64,000 nt of DNA from positions 1 to 64,000 of the forward strand of contig JAEZFD010000063.1 in the NCBI GenBank assembly GCA_023417655.1, written 5' to 3'. The position numbers and the translations under genes are program-made. Of the stretch, positions 28,106 to 36,182 are shown in pieces (within the stretch, counting starts at the first letter, position 1; each line of letters begins with the position of its first letter). Under the pieces are notes generated by a model that saw only the letters and a program-made list of their open reading frames with translations, was not told the origin of the DNA and searched no databases. The DNA comes from Planctomycetota bacterium (lineage in GTDB: Bacteria; Planctomycetota; Planctomycetia; Planctomycetales; Planctomycetaceae).

Positions 28106-29014
28106 TCATTTCTGGGCATTGAGTTTGGCAATCTCAGTCTCTGCATTTGCGATGGTCACCATCGCCGCAGAAATTTTTGCCTGCATCCCTTTTGCGAGAC
28201 CACTGGCGCGATTCAACTCACGGACGGCAATGACCTGTTCTGATTTCGACTTCTTCAAAGCGGCTTCGGCACTCGTAATTGCTTCCTTCGCTGCGGCGAC
28301 CTCGGGACTTTTATTGAGGACGGGGCGTCGAGCATTCGTCTCGACGTCCAATGCTTCCTGAGTCCGTCGCTTTGCGTCCTGATAGCTCTGGTTCTTCTCG
28401 AGAACTTTCTTCTGTTCTGAAGTGAGCTTGCCGAGTGAGGTCTGGAGCTCCTGCCGATTCTTCGGTTGCGAAGGAGGTACGGAAAGCGCTGCTGCAGCGG
28501 CAAGATCTTCTTCCGCGACCCGCTGGTTCAACTCGGCTAGAGCTTTCTTGTAGGCCGAGTTTTCCGGTTCACTGGAGAGCACCTTCTCCTCAACTTCGCG
28601 AGCGTTCCGTTTGGCTGCGCCGACTTTGTCACCATCCTCACTGACGAGTTTCCCGATTTCATTTCGTCGCGTTTCCAGCTGCGATGCTGCCTGCTGCAGA
28701 TTCGCGAGCTCGGGCGTGGACGCTTCCAGGAATTTGCTCGCTTCTTTCTTCTGTTTCTCGAGGGCGTCGATGACCTCCTTGCGGTCTTTCGCCTTCTCTC
28801 TCAGAAACTTGTTCCCGATATCTACTGTCGAGGGACGCCCGGGCCGTCGCGGAATTTGTGCCGAGACTGATTCGACCGGCAGAGTCAGCATTGCGGTCAA
28901 AATGAGCGATCCCCAAATCGTGCAGCGGCGCGAACCTGCAATCTTTCCGCTGAAGCGTGCAGGAAGAAACTCGAGAGGGAAGGGGAGTTGAGATTTCGCA
29001 TCTGCATGGAGCAT
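28106..29014 (-). CDS. secreted coiled-coil protein of unknown function
   Basis: A 302-residue protein with a basic N-terminus and a hydrophobic segment (about 33-50) ending at ESVSAQ, probably a signal peptide. The remainder is almost wholly Lys/Glu/Ala-rich and helical, forming a long coiled coil interrupted near a Pro-rich PPSQPKN. There are no catalytic motifs. The internal ATG encoding MLTLPVES is too late for a complete signal, so the first ATG is used. It is convergent with the transporter gene. Similar long coiled coils occur in two other exported proteins of this window (710-3556 and 3553-5799). Confidence 0.75.
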   Translation of the reverse strand: MLHADAKSQLPFPLEFLPARFSGKIAGSRRCTIWGSLILTAMLTLPVESVSAQIPRRPGRPSTVDIGNKFLREKAKDRKEVIDALEKQKKEASKFLEASTPELANLQQAASQLETRRNEIGKLVSEDGDKVGAAKRNAREVEEKVLSSEPENSAYKKALAELNQRVAEEDLAAAAALSVPPSQPKNRQELQTSLGKLTSEQKKVLEKNQSYQDAKRRTQEALDVETNARRPVLNKSPEVAAAKEAITSAEAALKKSKSEQVIAVRELNRASGLAKGMQAKISAAMVTIANAETEIAKLNAQK

Positions 29015-29273
29015 GGGGACTGGCTTCCTGATCTGGAAACGACACGGTCAGGTGAATGACTCGGGCCTGATTGCCAGACAACGACAAGAAGTCCTCACCA
29101 TCGCAGGACGGCGGAGAGCAGTCACAGTCAGCAGGCCCGCTGATACATTGACCCTACCAAACTGATCGAGGAATCGAAACGGAAAACTCCCGATCCTGCA
29201 GAAAAGGGCGTGCGTGCCACCGAGAGCGGTCGGGGCATCAATTGAGGTGCGACGCAGCGCAGCTACGAAATCA

Positions 29274-29318
29274 AGACTGGCTCGCTTTATGACATGATGA
29301 CACAAAGCGAGCCAGTCT
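29274..29318. terminator. perfect 15-bp hairpin, candidate terminator of the lipoprotein gene
   Basis: 29274-29288 is exactly complementary to 29304-29318 (15 bp, loop 15 bases). It lies 32 bases past the stop of the minus-strand lipoprotein gene. The following minus-strand bases (TTGATTTCG) are only weakly T-rich, so it may act as a terminator or as a transcript-end stabiliser. Confidence 0.6.
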
Positions 29319-29350
29319 CGGAGATGCAGTCGAGATGTTCGATTAAAAGC

Positions 29351-29590
29351 TTATTGCAGGAGATCCGCATCGAGAGCCTGGGCCGCTCGATAGTCTTCAT
29401 GAGCCTTCACTGTTTGCGGCAGCAGATAGTCCGGGCCAGCAGGGAAGAACTGAACGTCGTCCCTGAGATAATAGGCGGAAGGGAGGGTCTGACCCCCGAT
29501 ATTGGTTTGGCAACCACACAAGCCTCCGGACACGATCAGGCTGGCCAGCAGCAGGGCGACCGGATTCGCCGAAGTTCGTTGGAGGTTCAT
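29351..29590 (-). CDS. small planctomycete lipoprotein
   Basis: A 79-residue protein with a hydrophobic segment (about 10-22) ending in the lipobox-like LCGC (Cys27), then QTNIGGQTLPSAYYLRDDVQFFPAGP. I recall the same YYLRDDVQFFPAGP-type tail from small hypothetical lipoproteins in other planctomycetes; this was not searched. Cys at the -2 position of the lipobox is unusual. It is probably anchored to a membrane; the role is unknown. ATG 29590 was chosen because it begins the signal peptide; 24 upstream in-frame residues are not signal-like. Confidence 0.75.
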   Translation of the reverse strand: MNLQRTSANPVALLLASLIVSGGLCGCQTNIGGQTLPSAYYLRDDVQFFPAGPDYLLPQTVKAHEDYRAAQALDADLLQ

Positions 29591-30002
29591 GCAAAGCTCG
29601 CATCTGGGAAAAAGAGGGCCAACTGACGTCCCTGAGGTCGTGCGTTTGGACCGGGACTGCAACGATCTGTGAAAAGCCTGAACTCCTCACTTCGCTTATT
29701 GGTTATCGGACCCGGGTTCCTCACGACTTCAGCAAAACCCTCAAAATCACTACGACATGCCCATTCGGCACTTGAAAGCGGTCTATCCCCACAGCTGGGC
29801 TTCGTCACTGAGATACCGGCCCCGTCGATCGATTCGGGTGTAATTCCTTTGAGAGTTTTGGATTACGCAGTGCCGGAGAGGGGGGGTGATGCCCGGCTGA
29901 GAGAGATGTACTTGGATCGCAGGCGAACGTTGAGGCGAAGCCTGCCTCCTAATCGACCGATTCCCTCAAGATGGAAGAGGGGGTCGCACAGGGCAGGGCG
30001 CA
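29591..30002. other. intergenic region, no gene seen
   Basis: About 410 bases between the lipoprotein gene and the cold-shock gene terminator. Open frames here (for example 29669-30010 on the plus strand) have no protein-like composition or ribosome site. It probably contains the lipoprotein promoter. Confidence 0.4.
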
Positions 30003-30034
30003 TAAAATAACCCCACTCATCGAAACAAGTGGGG
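30003..30034 (-). terminator. terminator of the cold-shock gene
   Basis: CCCCACT (30011-30017) pairs with AGTGGGG (30028-30034), followed on the minus strand by TTATTTTATG. It lies about 135 bases past the cold-shock stop, the only minus-strand gene just upstream. Confidence 0.65.
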
Positions 30035-30169
30035 CGGTTCTTGGTGCCGTAAAGCCCGCTTCGACCGTCAGGACGGCCGGAACGCCTTAATTTCAATCAG
30101 ACTGGATCGCGCAGAAGACTCGGCATGATGTCAGCATTTGAAATCAAGACAAGAGGATGGTTCGCCTGA

Positions 30170-30373
30170 CTAGGCAGGACGAACGATCGATGCACGAGCT
30201 CCCTTCGGACCGACTTCCGATTCAAACTCAACGTCCTGGCCTTCGTACAAGGCTTCGAACGTTGTGTCTTTCAGAGCGGAGACGTGAAAGAACAAGTCCT
30301 TCGCGCCATTGCCACCGGAAATGAATCCGAAGCCTTTGTCCGCAACCAGTTTTTTGATTGTACCGCGCTGCAT
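30170..30373 (-). CDS. cold-shock domain protein (CspA family)
   Basis: A 67-residue single cold-shock domain, a nucleic-acid-binding OB fold that melts RNA structure. RNP1 is KGFGFI and RNP2 is DLFFHVS, both complete; the domain ends with GPKGARASIVRP, typical of the family. The length equals that of E. coli CspA-type proteins. ATG 30373 was chosen over ATG 30382 because GAGGG lies 9 bases upstream of it, whereas the longer start would abut the ribosome site. A long upstream leader is typical for regulated csp genes and is possible here. Confidence 0.95.
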   Translation of the reverse strand: MQRGTIKKLVADKGFGFISGGNGAKDLFFHVSALKDTTFEALYEGQDVEFESEVGPKGARASIVRPA

Positions 30374-30896
30374 AGCAGCCATCCCTCACTCAAAACATAA
30401 CGAAACACCAAGAGATTCGCCCCTGGCCATTTGACGTCGCTTCATTGCTGCTCGAAGAGATTCGCTCTCAACCGAGTCAAGTGAACGCGACAATTGACTC
30501 TGTCGACAGTGCCCGAGTCCTCGAGCCGAAGCCATCCGTTGGCGCGGGCTCATCGAGAGTGCATGTGATGCGGTCGAGTGGCCCTGCCTGAGATAGATTC
30601 TGAAGCAGACGTTGATGTTTCAGGCGTAACTCTCAGTAGAGACTGGAGTTGCGACCCGAAAATTACCAAAAGGATCTCAACGTAAATGGGAGTGTAACGA
30701 TGTCAGGAATCGGCTGCTACTCTAAGATGAATAAATATTGATGCTTTCCGATAACTCGTGCGATCGCTTGCCGCCAATTCGTCTTGTTTGATTATTCTTG
30801 TGCAAGTTATCGTTTCTGCCGAACCGGAGAAGTCGTAGCGGTGGCCGATTCAGGACGAATCAGAGAGAGAAGACCTCTCAGGAAAAGGGAGTTCCG
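30374..30896. other. divergent intergenic region between csp and a secreted-protein gene
   Basis: About 520 bases with no supported gene. It should contain the csp promoter and 5' leader on the minus strand and the promoter of the plus-strand gene at 30897. The middle part (around 30650-30800) is relatively AT-rich. No defined motif was recognised. Confidence 0.4.
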
Positions 30897-31496
30897 ATGA
30901 CATTTCGGCGTCGAATGATCTGGGCTGCGTTGCTGACGGCATCACACTTGTCCTCCTCGTGGCTTCACGCGGCGGAACCTGATTTTCCAACGGCAGTCGG
31001 AACCAGGTGGGTCTACATCGCTGGACCTCTCTCCATCGTTGAAGAGATCGTTGCCGTTGAGGAAGCCTTCGGGGAGAAATGTATTCGCCTCGAAACCCGA
31101 GTGAATGACAAGGCTTTATCGTTTGAGCATCTCGCCGTTCGTCCTGATGGACTCTATCGGGTCTCCATCGGTGGGGAAGAGGTGGTTCCTCCGTTGTGCT
31201 TTATCCGCTTTGCTCCGAAGTCCGGCGAGACCTGGGCTGTGAAGTCCAAAGTCGGTGAGATCGAAGTCGCCGGGCAGTTTGTTGCAGGGAAGTCCCTTGT
31301 TGTTGTCCCGGCCGGACGATATTCCGTCGTCACGTCTCAGGGATCGAAGTTTCAGTCTCCTTCTGGCGAGTTGCAGTTCACTTATTTCTATGCACCAGGC
31401 GTCGGGAAGGTGAAACAGGTCATCCGAAACGGTGACAAGGCCTCTGAGTTAAGTCTCAAGGAATTCCACCCCGGCAAAGGCGAGTCAAAGAACTGA
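30897..31496 (+). CDS. secreted protein of unknown function
   Basis: A 199-residue exported protein: signal peptide MTFRRRMIWAALL...SSSWLHAAEP (about 25 residues), then a beta-rich domain with TRWVYIAGP, LAVRPDGLYRVSIGGEEVVPPL, PKSGETWAV and FTYFYAPGVGKVKQVIR. The late YAPGVGKVK-type motif is common in planctomycete and other lipocalin-like hypothetical proteins whose role is unknown. AAGGGAG 5 bases before ATG 30897 fixes the start; the 33 in-frame upstream residues are not used. It is convergent with the phosphodiesterase gene. Confidence 0.85.
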   Translation: MTFRRRMIWAALLTASHLSSSWLHAAEPDFPTAVGTRWVYIAGPLSIVEEIVAVEEAFGEKCIRLETRVNDKALSFEHLAVRPDGLYRVSIGGEEVVPPLCFIRFAPKSGETWAVKSKVGEIEVAGQFVAGKSLVVVPAGRYSVVTSQGSKFQSPSGELQFTYFYAPGVGKVKQVIRNGDKASELSLKEFHPGKGESKN

Positions 31497-31529
31497 GCTG
31501 GTCATCGCACCGCTCAATGCCATGGCACG

Positions 31530-31576
31530 AAAAAGCCTCCGTTCTTCTGTCGTTTTGTGACAGCAGAACGGAGGCT
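31530..31576 (-). terminator. Rho-independent terminator of the phosphodiesterase gene
   Basis: AGCCTCCGTTCT (31534-31545) pairs with AGAACGGAGGCT (31565-31576), with an inner CTGTC/GACAG extension, and ends on the minus strand with five T. It may also stop the convergent plus-strand transcript. Confidence 0.88.
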
Positions 31577-31610
31577 GAATCGTTTCTCACGCCAGTCGGG
31601 CAGCGTCGTA

Positions 31611-33032
31611 TTACCGAGTCGGCGCCTGGGTCATTGCGTTGCTCTTCAGGATTTCCACGAGCGGGGCTCCCTGAACATCCTTCAGTGTGACACCCAGCAG
31701 TTGGGCGATGGTTGGGGCGACCTGAATGTTTTCAATCACACCGAGCTGAGCCCCATTGCGAATTCCGGCGCCGCTGGCGACGAAGGTTGCATTCATCAGG
31801 GGATTGGTCGAGAGGAATCCATGTGTCCCGAGCGTGCTATCGCTTTTCGTGACCCATTCTTCCCCGGCAAATGATGCATTGAAGCCATAACCATTCTTTG
31901 CGGCGAGAACCAGATCTGCCATCTGTGAATATTCATCCGGCAACGGGTAACCGAACTCGGCGAACTGATCCGGTGTCACGACTCTTTCAATTCCTTCCAT
32001 CGACTCAAACAGTTCCTTGAGCTTCTGGCGGTCCTCTTTGAGTGTCTCCGGATTGGTGAGATAGAGCATGGCCGTTCCTCCTTCCGGGATCACTTGTGCC
32101 CGCGCGGCAGCCAAACGGCTTCCTTCAACTGTGAGCCAACCTTCCTTCTTCAGGATCACGTTCGGGTTGAGTGTTTTGGGAATGGCACAGAACCCATGGT
32201 CTGAAACGACGAACACCGCGGTGGAATCCCGCATCCCTGTTTCGTCGAGCGTGTTCAGCACTTCCTGAATCCGCATGTCAGCCACGACACTTGCTGAGTA
32301 TCCGGCCCAGGTCTGTGGTCCATAACGATGGTGAACCGCATCCAGATTCAAAAGGTGCAGCAGTGTGAGAGAGGGGCGGTGCTGTCGCAGGGCATGACAG
32401 GCCGCGTTGGTCCAGATCTGATCCCGCATTAACGGAGAGAGTTTTCCGAATGACTCGCGAATGTCTGGGGTGACAAGCTTTGCCTGAATCAGCTCATCAA
32501 TGAACGATGGTGTTGAGAACTGCATGGCATCCGGCGAGTCCGGGAAATCAATCGCGAATGACGCGGAGTTTCGGGTGCAGGGCCAGTTGATCCCGGCGAC
32601 AAGCTTTCCTTCAGCATGCAATGCATCGACCAGAGTCGGAATGCGTACCAGTGCCGATTTATCCTGGCGCGGGTCGACCGAGACAGGCTGACCAATTCCT
32701 GCCCGCTTGAGCACACCATTAAATAATACGCCATGCTCGCTCGGACGAGACCCGGTCACCAGCGTCGTGTGGTTCGGCCAGGTGACAGACGGGTTCGAGA
32801 CCGTCATTCCTTCCGCAATCGCACCTGACTTTGCCAGCCCGCGAATGGTTTCGAGCGGCACCGCAGGGTCTGTCAGAAACGACCCCGGCAAGCCGTCAAC
32901 GCTGATCAGAACAACATGCTTGACCGGGGGCTCTGCACGTGCAGTCGCAGCCGTGAAGCTCACGCAGTAAGACGCGACTAAAAGGAGTGTGGATCTCAGC
33001 AACTTGAAGTCAGTTCGGCGGGGAGTTGACAT
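31611..33032 (-). CDS. exported alkaline-phosphatase-fold phosphodiesterase / nucleotide pyrophosphatase
   Basis: A 473-residue enzyme of the type I phosphodiesterase/nucleotide pyrophosphatase family. After a signal peptide (ending near ATARAEPP) come VVLISVDGLPGSFL (first metal Asp), VSNPSVTWPNHTTLVTGSRPSEHG (nucleophile Thr/Ser region in the NHTTLVTG motif), DAVHHRYGPQTW (metal Asp/His), FVVSDHGFCAI (Asp-His pair) and GTHGFLSTNPLMNATFVASG (last His). All metal ligands expected for the family seem present, so it should be active on phosphodiesters in the periplasm; the substrate is unknown. The ATG at 33032 is preferred to one 27 codons upstream because it begins the signal peptide. Confidence 0.93.
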   Translation of the reverse strand: MSTPRRTDFKLLRSTLLLVASYCVSFTAATARAEPPVKHVVLISVDGLPGSFLTDPAVPLETIRGLAKSGAIAEGMTVSNPSVTWPNHTTLVTGSRPSEHGVLFNGVLKRAGIGQPVSVDPRQDKSALVRIPTLVDALHAEGKLVAGINWPCTRNSASFAIDFPDSPDAMQFSTPSFIDELIQAKLVTPDIRESFGKLSPLMRDQIWTNAACHALRQHRPSLTLLHLLNLDAVHHRYGPQTWAGYSASVVADMRIQEVLNTLDETGMRDSTAVFVVSDHGFCAIPKTLNPNVILKKEGWLTVEGSRLAAARAQVIPEGGTAMLYLTNPETLKEDRQKLKELFESMEGIERVVTPDQFAEFGYPLPDEYSQMADLVLAAKNGYGFNASFAGEEWVTKSDSTLGTHGFLSTNPLMNATFVASGAGIRNGAQLGVIENIQVAPTIAQLLGVTLKDVQGAPLVEILKSNAMTQAPTR

Positions 33033-33346
33033 CGAGGATTCCACTGCAGGAGGATTAAAGCAGGAACACAGGGCAAGTCGCCGCATTCTAAATGACCTCA
33101 CTGGCCCAATCAAAACTCGACGCGTACCGATTCTTCGAATTCAGTCGAATTAGGCCACTTTTCGCGAACAAGTTTCAGGGTGCCGCAGGTCGTCAAACTC
33201 TGCTTACCACCTTCATGGTGAGGCCGACGGCTTTGCTGATGGAGGGAACAGTGGCTATTCCTTTTGTCACTTTCGATCTTGGATGACGCGTAGTCAGTGA
33301 CGATAGTACCGATGAGAATCCCACGGTCCAGAAAGTCGAATGTTTG
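33033..33346. other. divergent intergenic region at the edge of the accessory stretch
   Basis: About 310 bases with no gene or clear motif. It separates the conserved phosphodiesterase gene from the less conserved stretch 33.3-36.8 kb. Confidence 0.35.
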
Positions 33347-33865
33347 ATGAGCGAAGATCTCTTTCTAAAGTCAACATATTATGAAAAGCTCGTCGAGCAT
33401 GTCTTCATTTCTGAGATTCTGCAGGAGGTTTGGTACCGTCACGAGAAGACCGTCGAGGTGCTGAGGAGTGAAGTCGACGCGTCAGGTTTCGATGTGGTCC
33501 TTGAATGCGAAAATGTGATGCGGCACATTCAGTTGAAGACCTCGCGAGCCGAGAGCAAGACATCTCGGCAACCGATTAACATCGCACTAGCACAGAAGCC
33601 CGGGGGATGTGTCGTCTGGCTGGTTCGATCTGAAGATCGAGCTTCACATCGCATGACACTGGACTACCTGTATTTCGGAGGAGGGCCGGGTGAGCCATTG
33701 TCGCGCCTTCATGATTTTCCCATCGGGCGGCGGACCAGAGTTTCGGCGTCCGGAGAGAGACACCAACGCCCCGCGATTCGCGAGGTCCCGAAAAAGGCAT
33801 TCCGGGAACTCACAATCTCCGAATTGGCGGTACACCTTTTCGGAGTCAATGCCTCGAACATATGA
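33347..33865 (+). CDS. uncharacterised protein with a PD-(D/E)XK-like nuclease motif
   Basis: A 172-residue soluble protein (one residue longer if TTG 33344 is used). The N-terminal half reads YYEKLVEHVFISEILQ, then VDASGFDVVLECENV, then RHIQLKTSRAES. The arrangement of an early Glu, Asp in GFD, a hydrophobic strand and QLK resembles the restriction-endonuclease-like fold in a (Q)xK variant, as in many repair and defence nucleases. The C-terminal half ends with ISELAVHLFG. I recall related proteins of the form LRSEVDAAGYDLVLEC as stand-alone hypotheticals in other bacteria. No restriction methylase or partner is adjacent. Nuclease activity is inference. No good ribosome site is visible. Confidence 0.75.
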   Translation: MSEDLFLKSTYYEKLVEHVFISEILQEVWYRHEKTVEVLRSEVDASGFDVVLECENVMRHIQLKTSRAESKTSRQPINIALAQKPGGCVVWLVRSEDRASHRMTLDYLYFGGGPGEPLSRLHDFPIGRRTRVSASGERHQRPAIREVPKKAFRELTISELAVHLFGVNASNI

Positions 33866-34034
33866 CCAGGATTCGTGCCTTGGGTCTTGTTCAACCGAAT
33901 CACAGGCGCGGCCGTGCTGTGCCGTGGGGTAAACGGTGATGCGTGTCACTGTTCTGTGCGCCTTGCAGGCCAGTGCCACGCTGGAACTCCTCACTCAGCC
34001 TGGGCACATGGCATCTCTCACGCAACTCCGTCAG

Positions 34035-34496
34035 TTACGGCGCAGCTATAAGAACTGCTGACACGAAAAAGATGCACACGCTGAGGTTAAGGCAGAACTC
34101 ACTCCAGTGTGTCCCGGTTGACTCTTTTGACGGGTGAAGGAACAGGCAGATTGCGTAGAAGGAAAGGAGTGTTATGTTGATGAATGGGATACTGTAATAA
34201 GAATACACTGCGACGTAATCAGAAACGATTGGGGCGATCCATACAAAAGACCACGAGATAAACATCGCAATGATCAGCAATAAACTTAATGAGGTAGTAA
34301 TATATCGGAAGTGGCCTGAAATGTCGTTAGTAGGAGTGGTTCCGCGAACCATCGTTAGTTGAATCCATGTTTGGGCGACACCCGTGAATACTCCAATGAG
34401 AACCGGATTTGGGTAGACATCGAGAAAGTAGAGAGCCACGAAGACGGCGAGAGTTGCCAAAAATATGAATGCTTGTAGGAACGGTCTGCTTCTCAA
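34035..34496 (-). CDS. four-helix membrane protein of unknown function
   Basis: A 153-residue protein with four predicted membrane helices (about 7-27, 31-50, 67-90 and 100-118) and a fifth hydrophobic stretch at the C-terminus (about 130-150). There are few charged residues and no signature motifs. Base composition is distinctly more AT-rich than the neighbouring housekeeping genes (for example around 34170-34310), suggesting acquisition. The short palindromic element copy 1 begins 46 bases upstream of its start. Function unknown. Confidence 0.7.
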   Translation of the reverse strand: MRSRPFLQAFIFLATLAVFVALYFLDVYPNPVLIGVFTGVAQTWIQLTMVRGTTPTNDISGHFRYITTSLSLLLIIAMFISWSFVWIAPIVSDYVAVYSYYSIPFINITLLSFYAICLFLHPSKESTGTHWSEFCLNLSVCIFFVSAVLIAAP

Positions 34497-34541
34497 GTGT
34501 AATGTTCTTTCGGTGTTCGAGTTGAAGTGCTGCTCGCGGCA

Positions 34542-34704
34542 GGGTGGCTTGGGTGTTGAATGAGGTTTCCGTTAGAATTCGAAGGTCATGGCCCCATCGC
34601 CGCCCGTTCTGTACTGGGGCCATGGCGGCTACTCATTTCCTCCAGCGTTATCTTCGACTCTCGCTCTCTTGTGGATCATTACTTTCCACGCGCCCCAGCC
34701 ACCC
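34542..34704. repeat. RAYT-associated palindromic repeat, copy 1 (no transposase gene)
   Basis: A 163-bp element bounded by GGGTGGCTTGGG (34542-34553) and CCCCAGCCACCC (34693-34704), inverted repeats with one mismatch. The inner inverted repeat is CATGGCCCCA (34587-34596) and TGGGGCCATG (34615-34624). Both arms align with the arms of copy 2 at 35363-36082 (shared GAGGTTTCCGTT and ATCTTCGACTC-type segments), but the transposase reading frame is absent. GGCA precedes the left end, as in the other two copies. This is the most diverged copy. Confidence 0.88.
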
Positions 34705-34755
34705 GTCCGTGCAGGGAGGAGTCGGCCGACGATGCTTGCCTGCTGCTCTTTTTTC

Positions 34756-35202
34756 TTACAGCAAAAATGAATGGCGTTCGCAAAACGATTCTATCATCTG
34801 GGCCGTTGCATCTGTCCGTTCCTTCAAATCAGCAATTCCATTTCTGCATTCATCCACATACCCTTTTGCAACGCCATGGTAAGTGTCGCCGAACTGGAGG
34901 AGATAGTTAACAAGGTTGTTGCAACACAACCATTGTCGAGTGAAATCGTCAATCCCAATGACCAGCAATTCGTTATACATAACCACGCAAGACTCTGGCG
35001 GATGACGCCACATTATAGACAACATTAGCTGCCGTTCCTTGAAGCATCTGTGAATGAGCTGTACTGCAAATGCGTCTTCGGAAAACTTTCTTAGCAGATC
35101 GTGTTTCGCAGATTCCATTGCCGAGAGTAGATCTATAAAAGAATTGTGATTACCGAAAGCTATTATCGCATCAAATGTGCGCGGTATTGATCTTGCGTTC
35201 AT
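34756..35202 (-). CDS. hypothetical protein between repeat copies
   Basis: A 148-residue soluble protein, mixed helical in character (FDAIIAFGNHNSFIDLLSAMESAKHD, LIHRCFKERQLMLSIMWRH, LLQFGDTYHGVAKGYVDECRNG). The family is not recognised. It lies between repeat copies 1 and 2. Codon usage is atypical for this genome (many A/T-ending codons), consistent with transfer. The only upstream ribosome-like bases are GGA about 10 bases before ATG 35202. Confidence 0.55.
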   Translation of the reverse strand: MNARSIPRTFDAIIAFGNHNSFIDLLSAMESAKHDLLRKFSEDAFAVQLIHRCFKERQLMLSIMWRHPPESCVVMYNELLVIGIDDFTRQWLCCNNLVNYLLQFGDTYHGVAKGYVDECRNGIADLKERTDATAQMIESFCERHSFLL

Positions 35203-35362
35203 CGTTAATAATTCCAGTGGGCGCAGTCAAGCCCATTCATTTTCCTTCCCCACGTCCCTCCGCCAGCTTTGCATGCTCCTCAGCAATCAAAGCGGCGATT
35301 TCCGTACCCTTGGTCGGCAAATGGGGTATGAAGACAACTTACATGATCTTTGAAGCATGGCA

Positions 35363-36082
35363 GGGTGGCTGGGGCGCTGGACGAGGTTTCCGTTCGAATT
35401 TGACGTTCATGGCCCCAGTCCGGTGTCCACCAGCCACTCGGAAGGAATTCGGTCAGGAATGATGGGGCAATCCCTCAAGTCGAGGAACCACCCAGCGCTG
35501 GACCACTTCCAGTCACATCCTCTTTCCACGAAGCCTTTGCGAACGGGGTTCTCATGGATGTACGCGATCATGTTCAGCAAGGTCGCTCCTGTGGTGATAT
35601 TTCGATCGTAACCCCCTCCCGACTGCCAGAACAGATGCTCGATTCGAGAACCCCGTCGTCGTTCCAGTTTCGGTAACCATTCCGGCGAGTGATGACGGAG
35701 CCAGGCCAAGGCTTTGCGAGCCACTGGCTCTTTGATCAGACGCCGAATCTGTGCGAGATCGTGCTGTTCTCTCCTGGGACACACAATTAGATGCACATGA
35801 TCTGGCATGAACACCCACGCCCAGACGTCGAATTCCAATGCGTTTCGCGCTTGGTGAATCGAATCCACCAGCCACTGGCGGACCCGATCTCTGGCCAGAA
35901 ATGGAAATCGCCGATAACAAGAAAAGGTCAATTCATGAGCATGCCCCGGCTCATTGATATTCTTGCGATGTCGACGCTGGTGATGCTGTCCTGGGGCCAT
36001 GATCCCTTCTCGTTTCGTCAGGCGTTCATCTTTGACTCGCGCCCTGTTATGCGGCATCGCGTTCCGCACGCCCCAGCCACCC
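35363..36082. mobile_element. REPtron: palindromic element carrying the RAYT gene (copy 2)
   Basis: A 720-bp element bounded by a perfect 14-bp inverted repeat, GGGTGGCTGGGGCG (35363-35376) and CGCCCCAGCCACCC (36069-36082). The inner perfect repeat is CATGGCCCCAG (35408-35418) and CTGGGGCCATG (35991-36001). Each arm can also fold alone, because CTGGGGC and GCCCCAG occur at its two ends, like subterminal hairpins of IS200/IS605 elements and REPs. The transposase gene fills the space between the inner repeats. GGCA precedes the left end in all three copies and could be the guide tetranucleotide, by analogy with the E. coli REP system. Confidence 0.9.
35407..36000 (-). CDS. REP-associated tyrosine transposase (RAYT, Y1 family)
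   Basis: A 197-residue single-strand HUH transposase. The HxH metal motif is in FMPDHVHLIV (H68 and H70), and the likely catalytic tyrosine is Y147 in MIAYIHENPVRKG, which aligns with DYIYINP (Y115) of E. coli TnpA-REP as I recall it. Other RAYT landmarks are HELTFSCYRRFPFL near the start and DWKWSSAGWF near the end. ATG 36000 has GAAGGG directly upstream and is chosen over the longer frame from 36138, which runs back through the repeat arm. Start codon and stop codon both lie inside the inner inverted repeat. RAYTs are thought to spread REP sequences by single-strand cleavage and joining. Confidence 0.92.
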   Translation of the reverse strand: MAPGQHHQRRHRKNINEPGHAHELTFSCYRRFPFLARDRVRQWLVDSIHQARNALEFDVWAWVFMPDHVHLIVCPRREQHDLAQIRRLIKEPVARKALAWLRHHSPEWLPKLERRRGSRIEHLFWQSGGGYDRNITTGATLLNMIAYIHENPVRKGFVERGCDWKWSSAGWFLDLRDCPIIPDRIPSEWLVDTGLGP

Positions 36083-36182
36083 GTTGCCAACCTGTTCGAA
36101 GGCTTCGTCCACTTAGCATGCCTGTACACTATCATCAAAGGGTTGTGAAACTACTTCATGGCAATTTTCGAGGTGAAAATCG

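Noticed and set aside
29669..30010. 113-codon plus-strand frame between the lipoprotein and cold-shock genes
   Set aside because: Arg/Pro-rich, low-complexity translation with no start signal; overlaps the cold-shock terminator.
36001..36138. N-terminal extension of the RAYT gene to 36138
   Set aside because: The extra 46 codons run through the right repeat arm and beyond the element, while ATG 36000 has a strong ribosome site and begins at the inner repeat.
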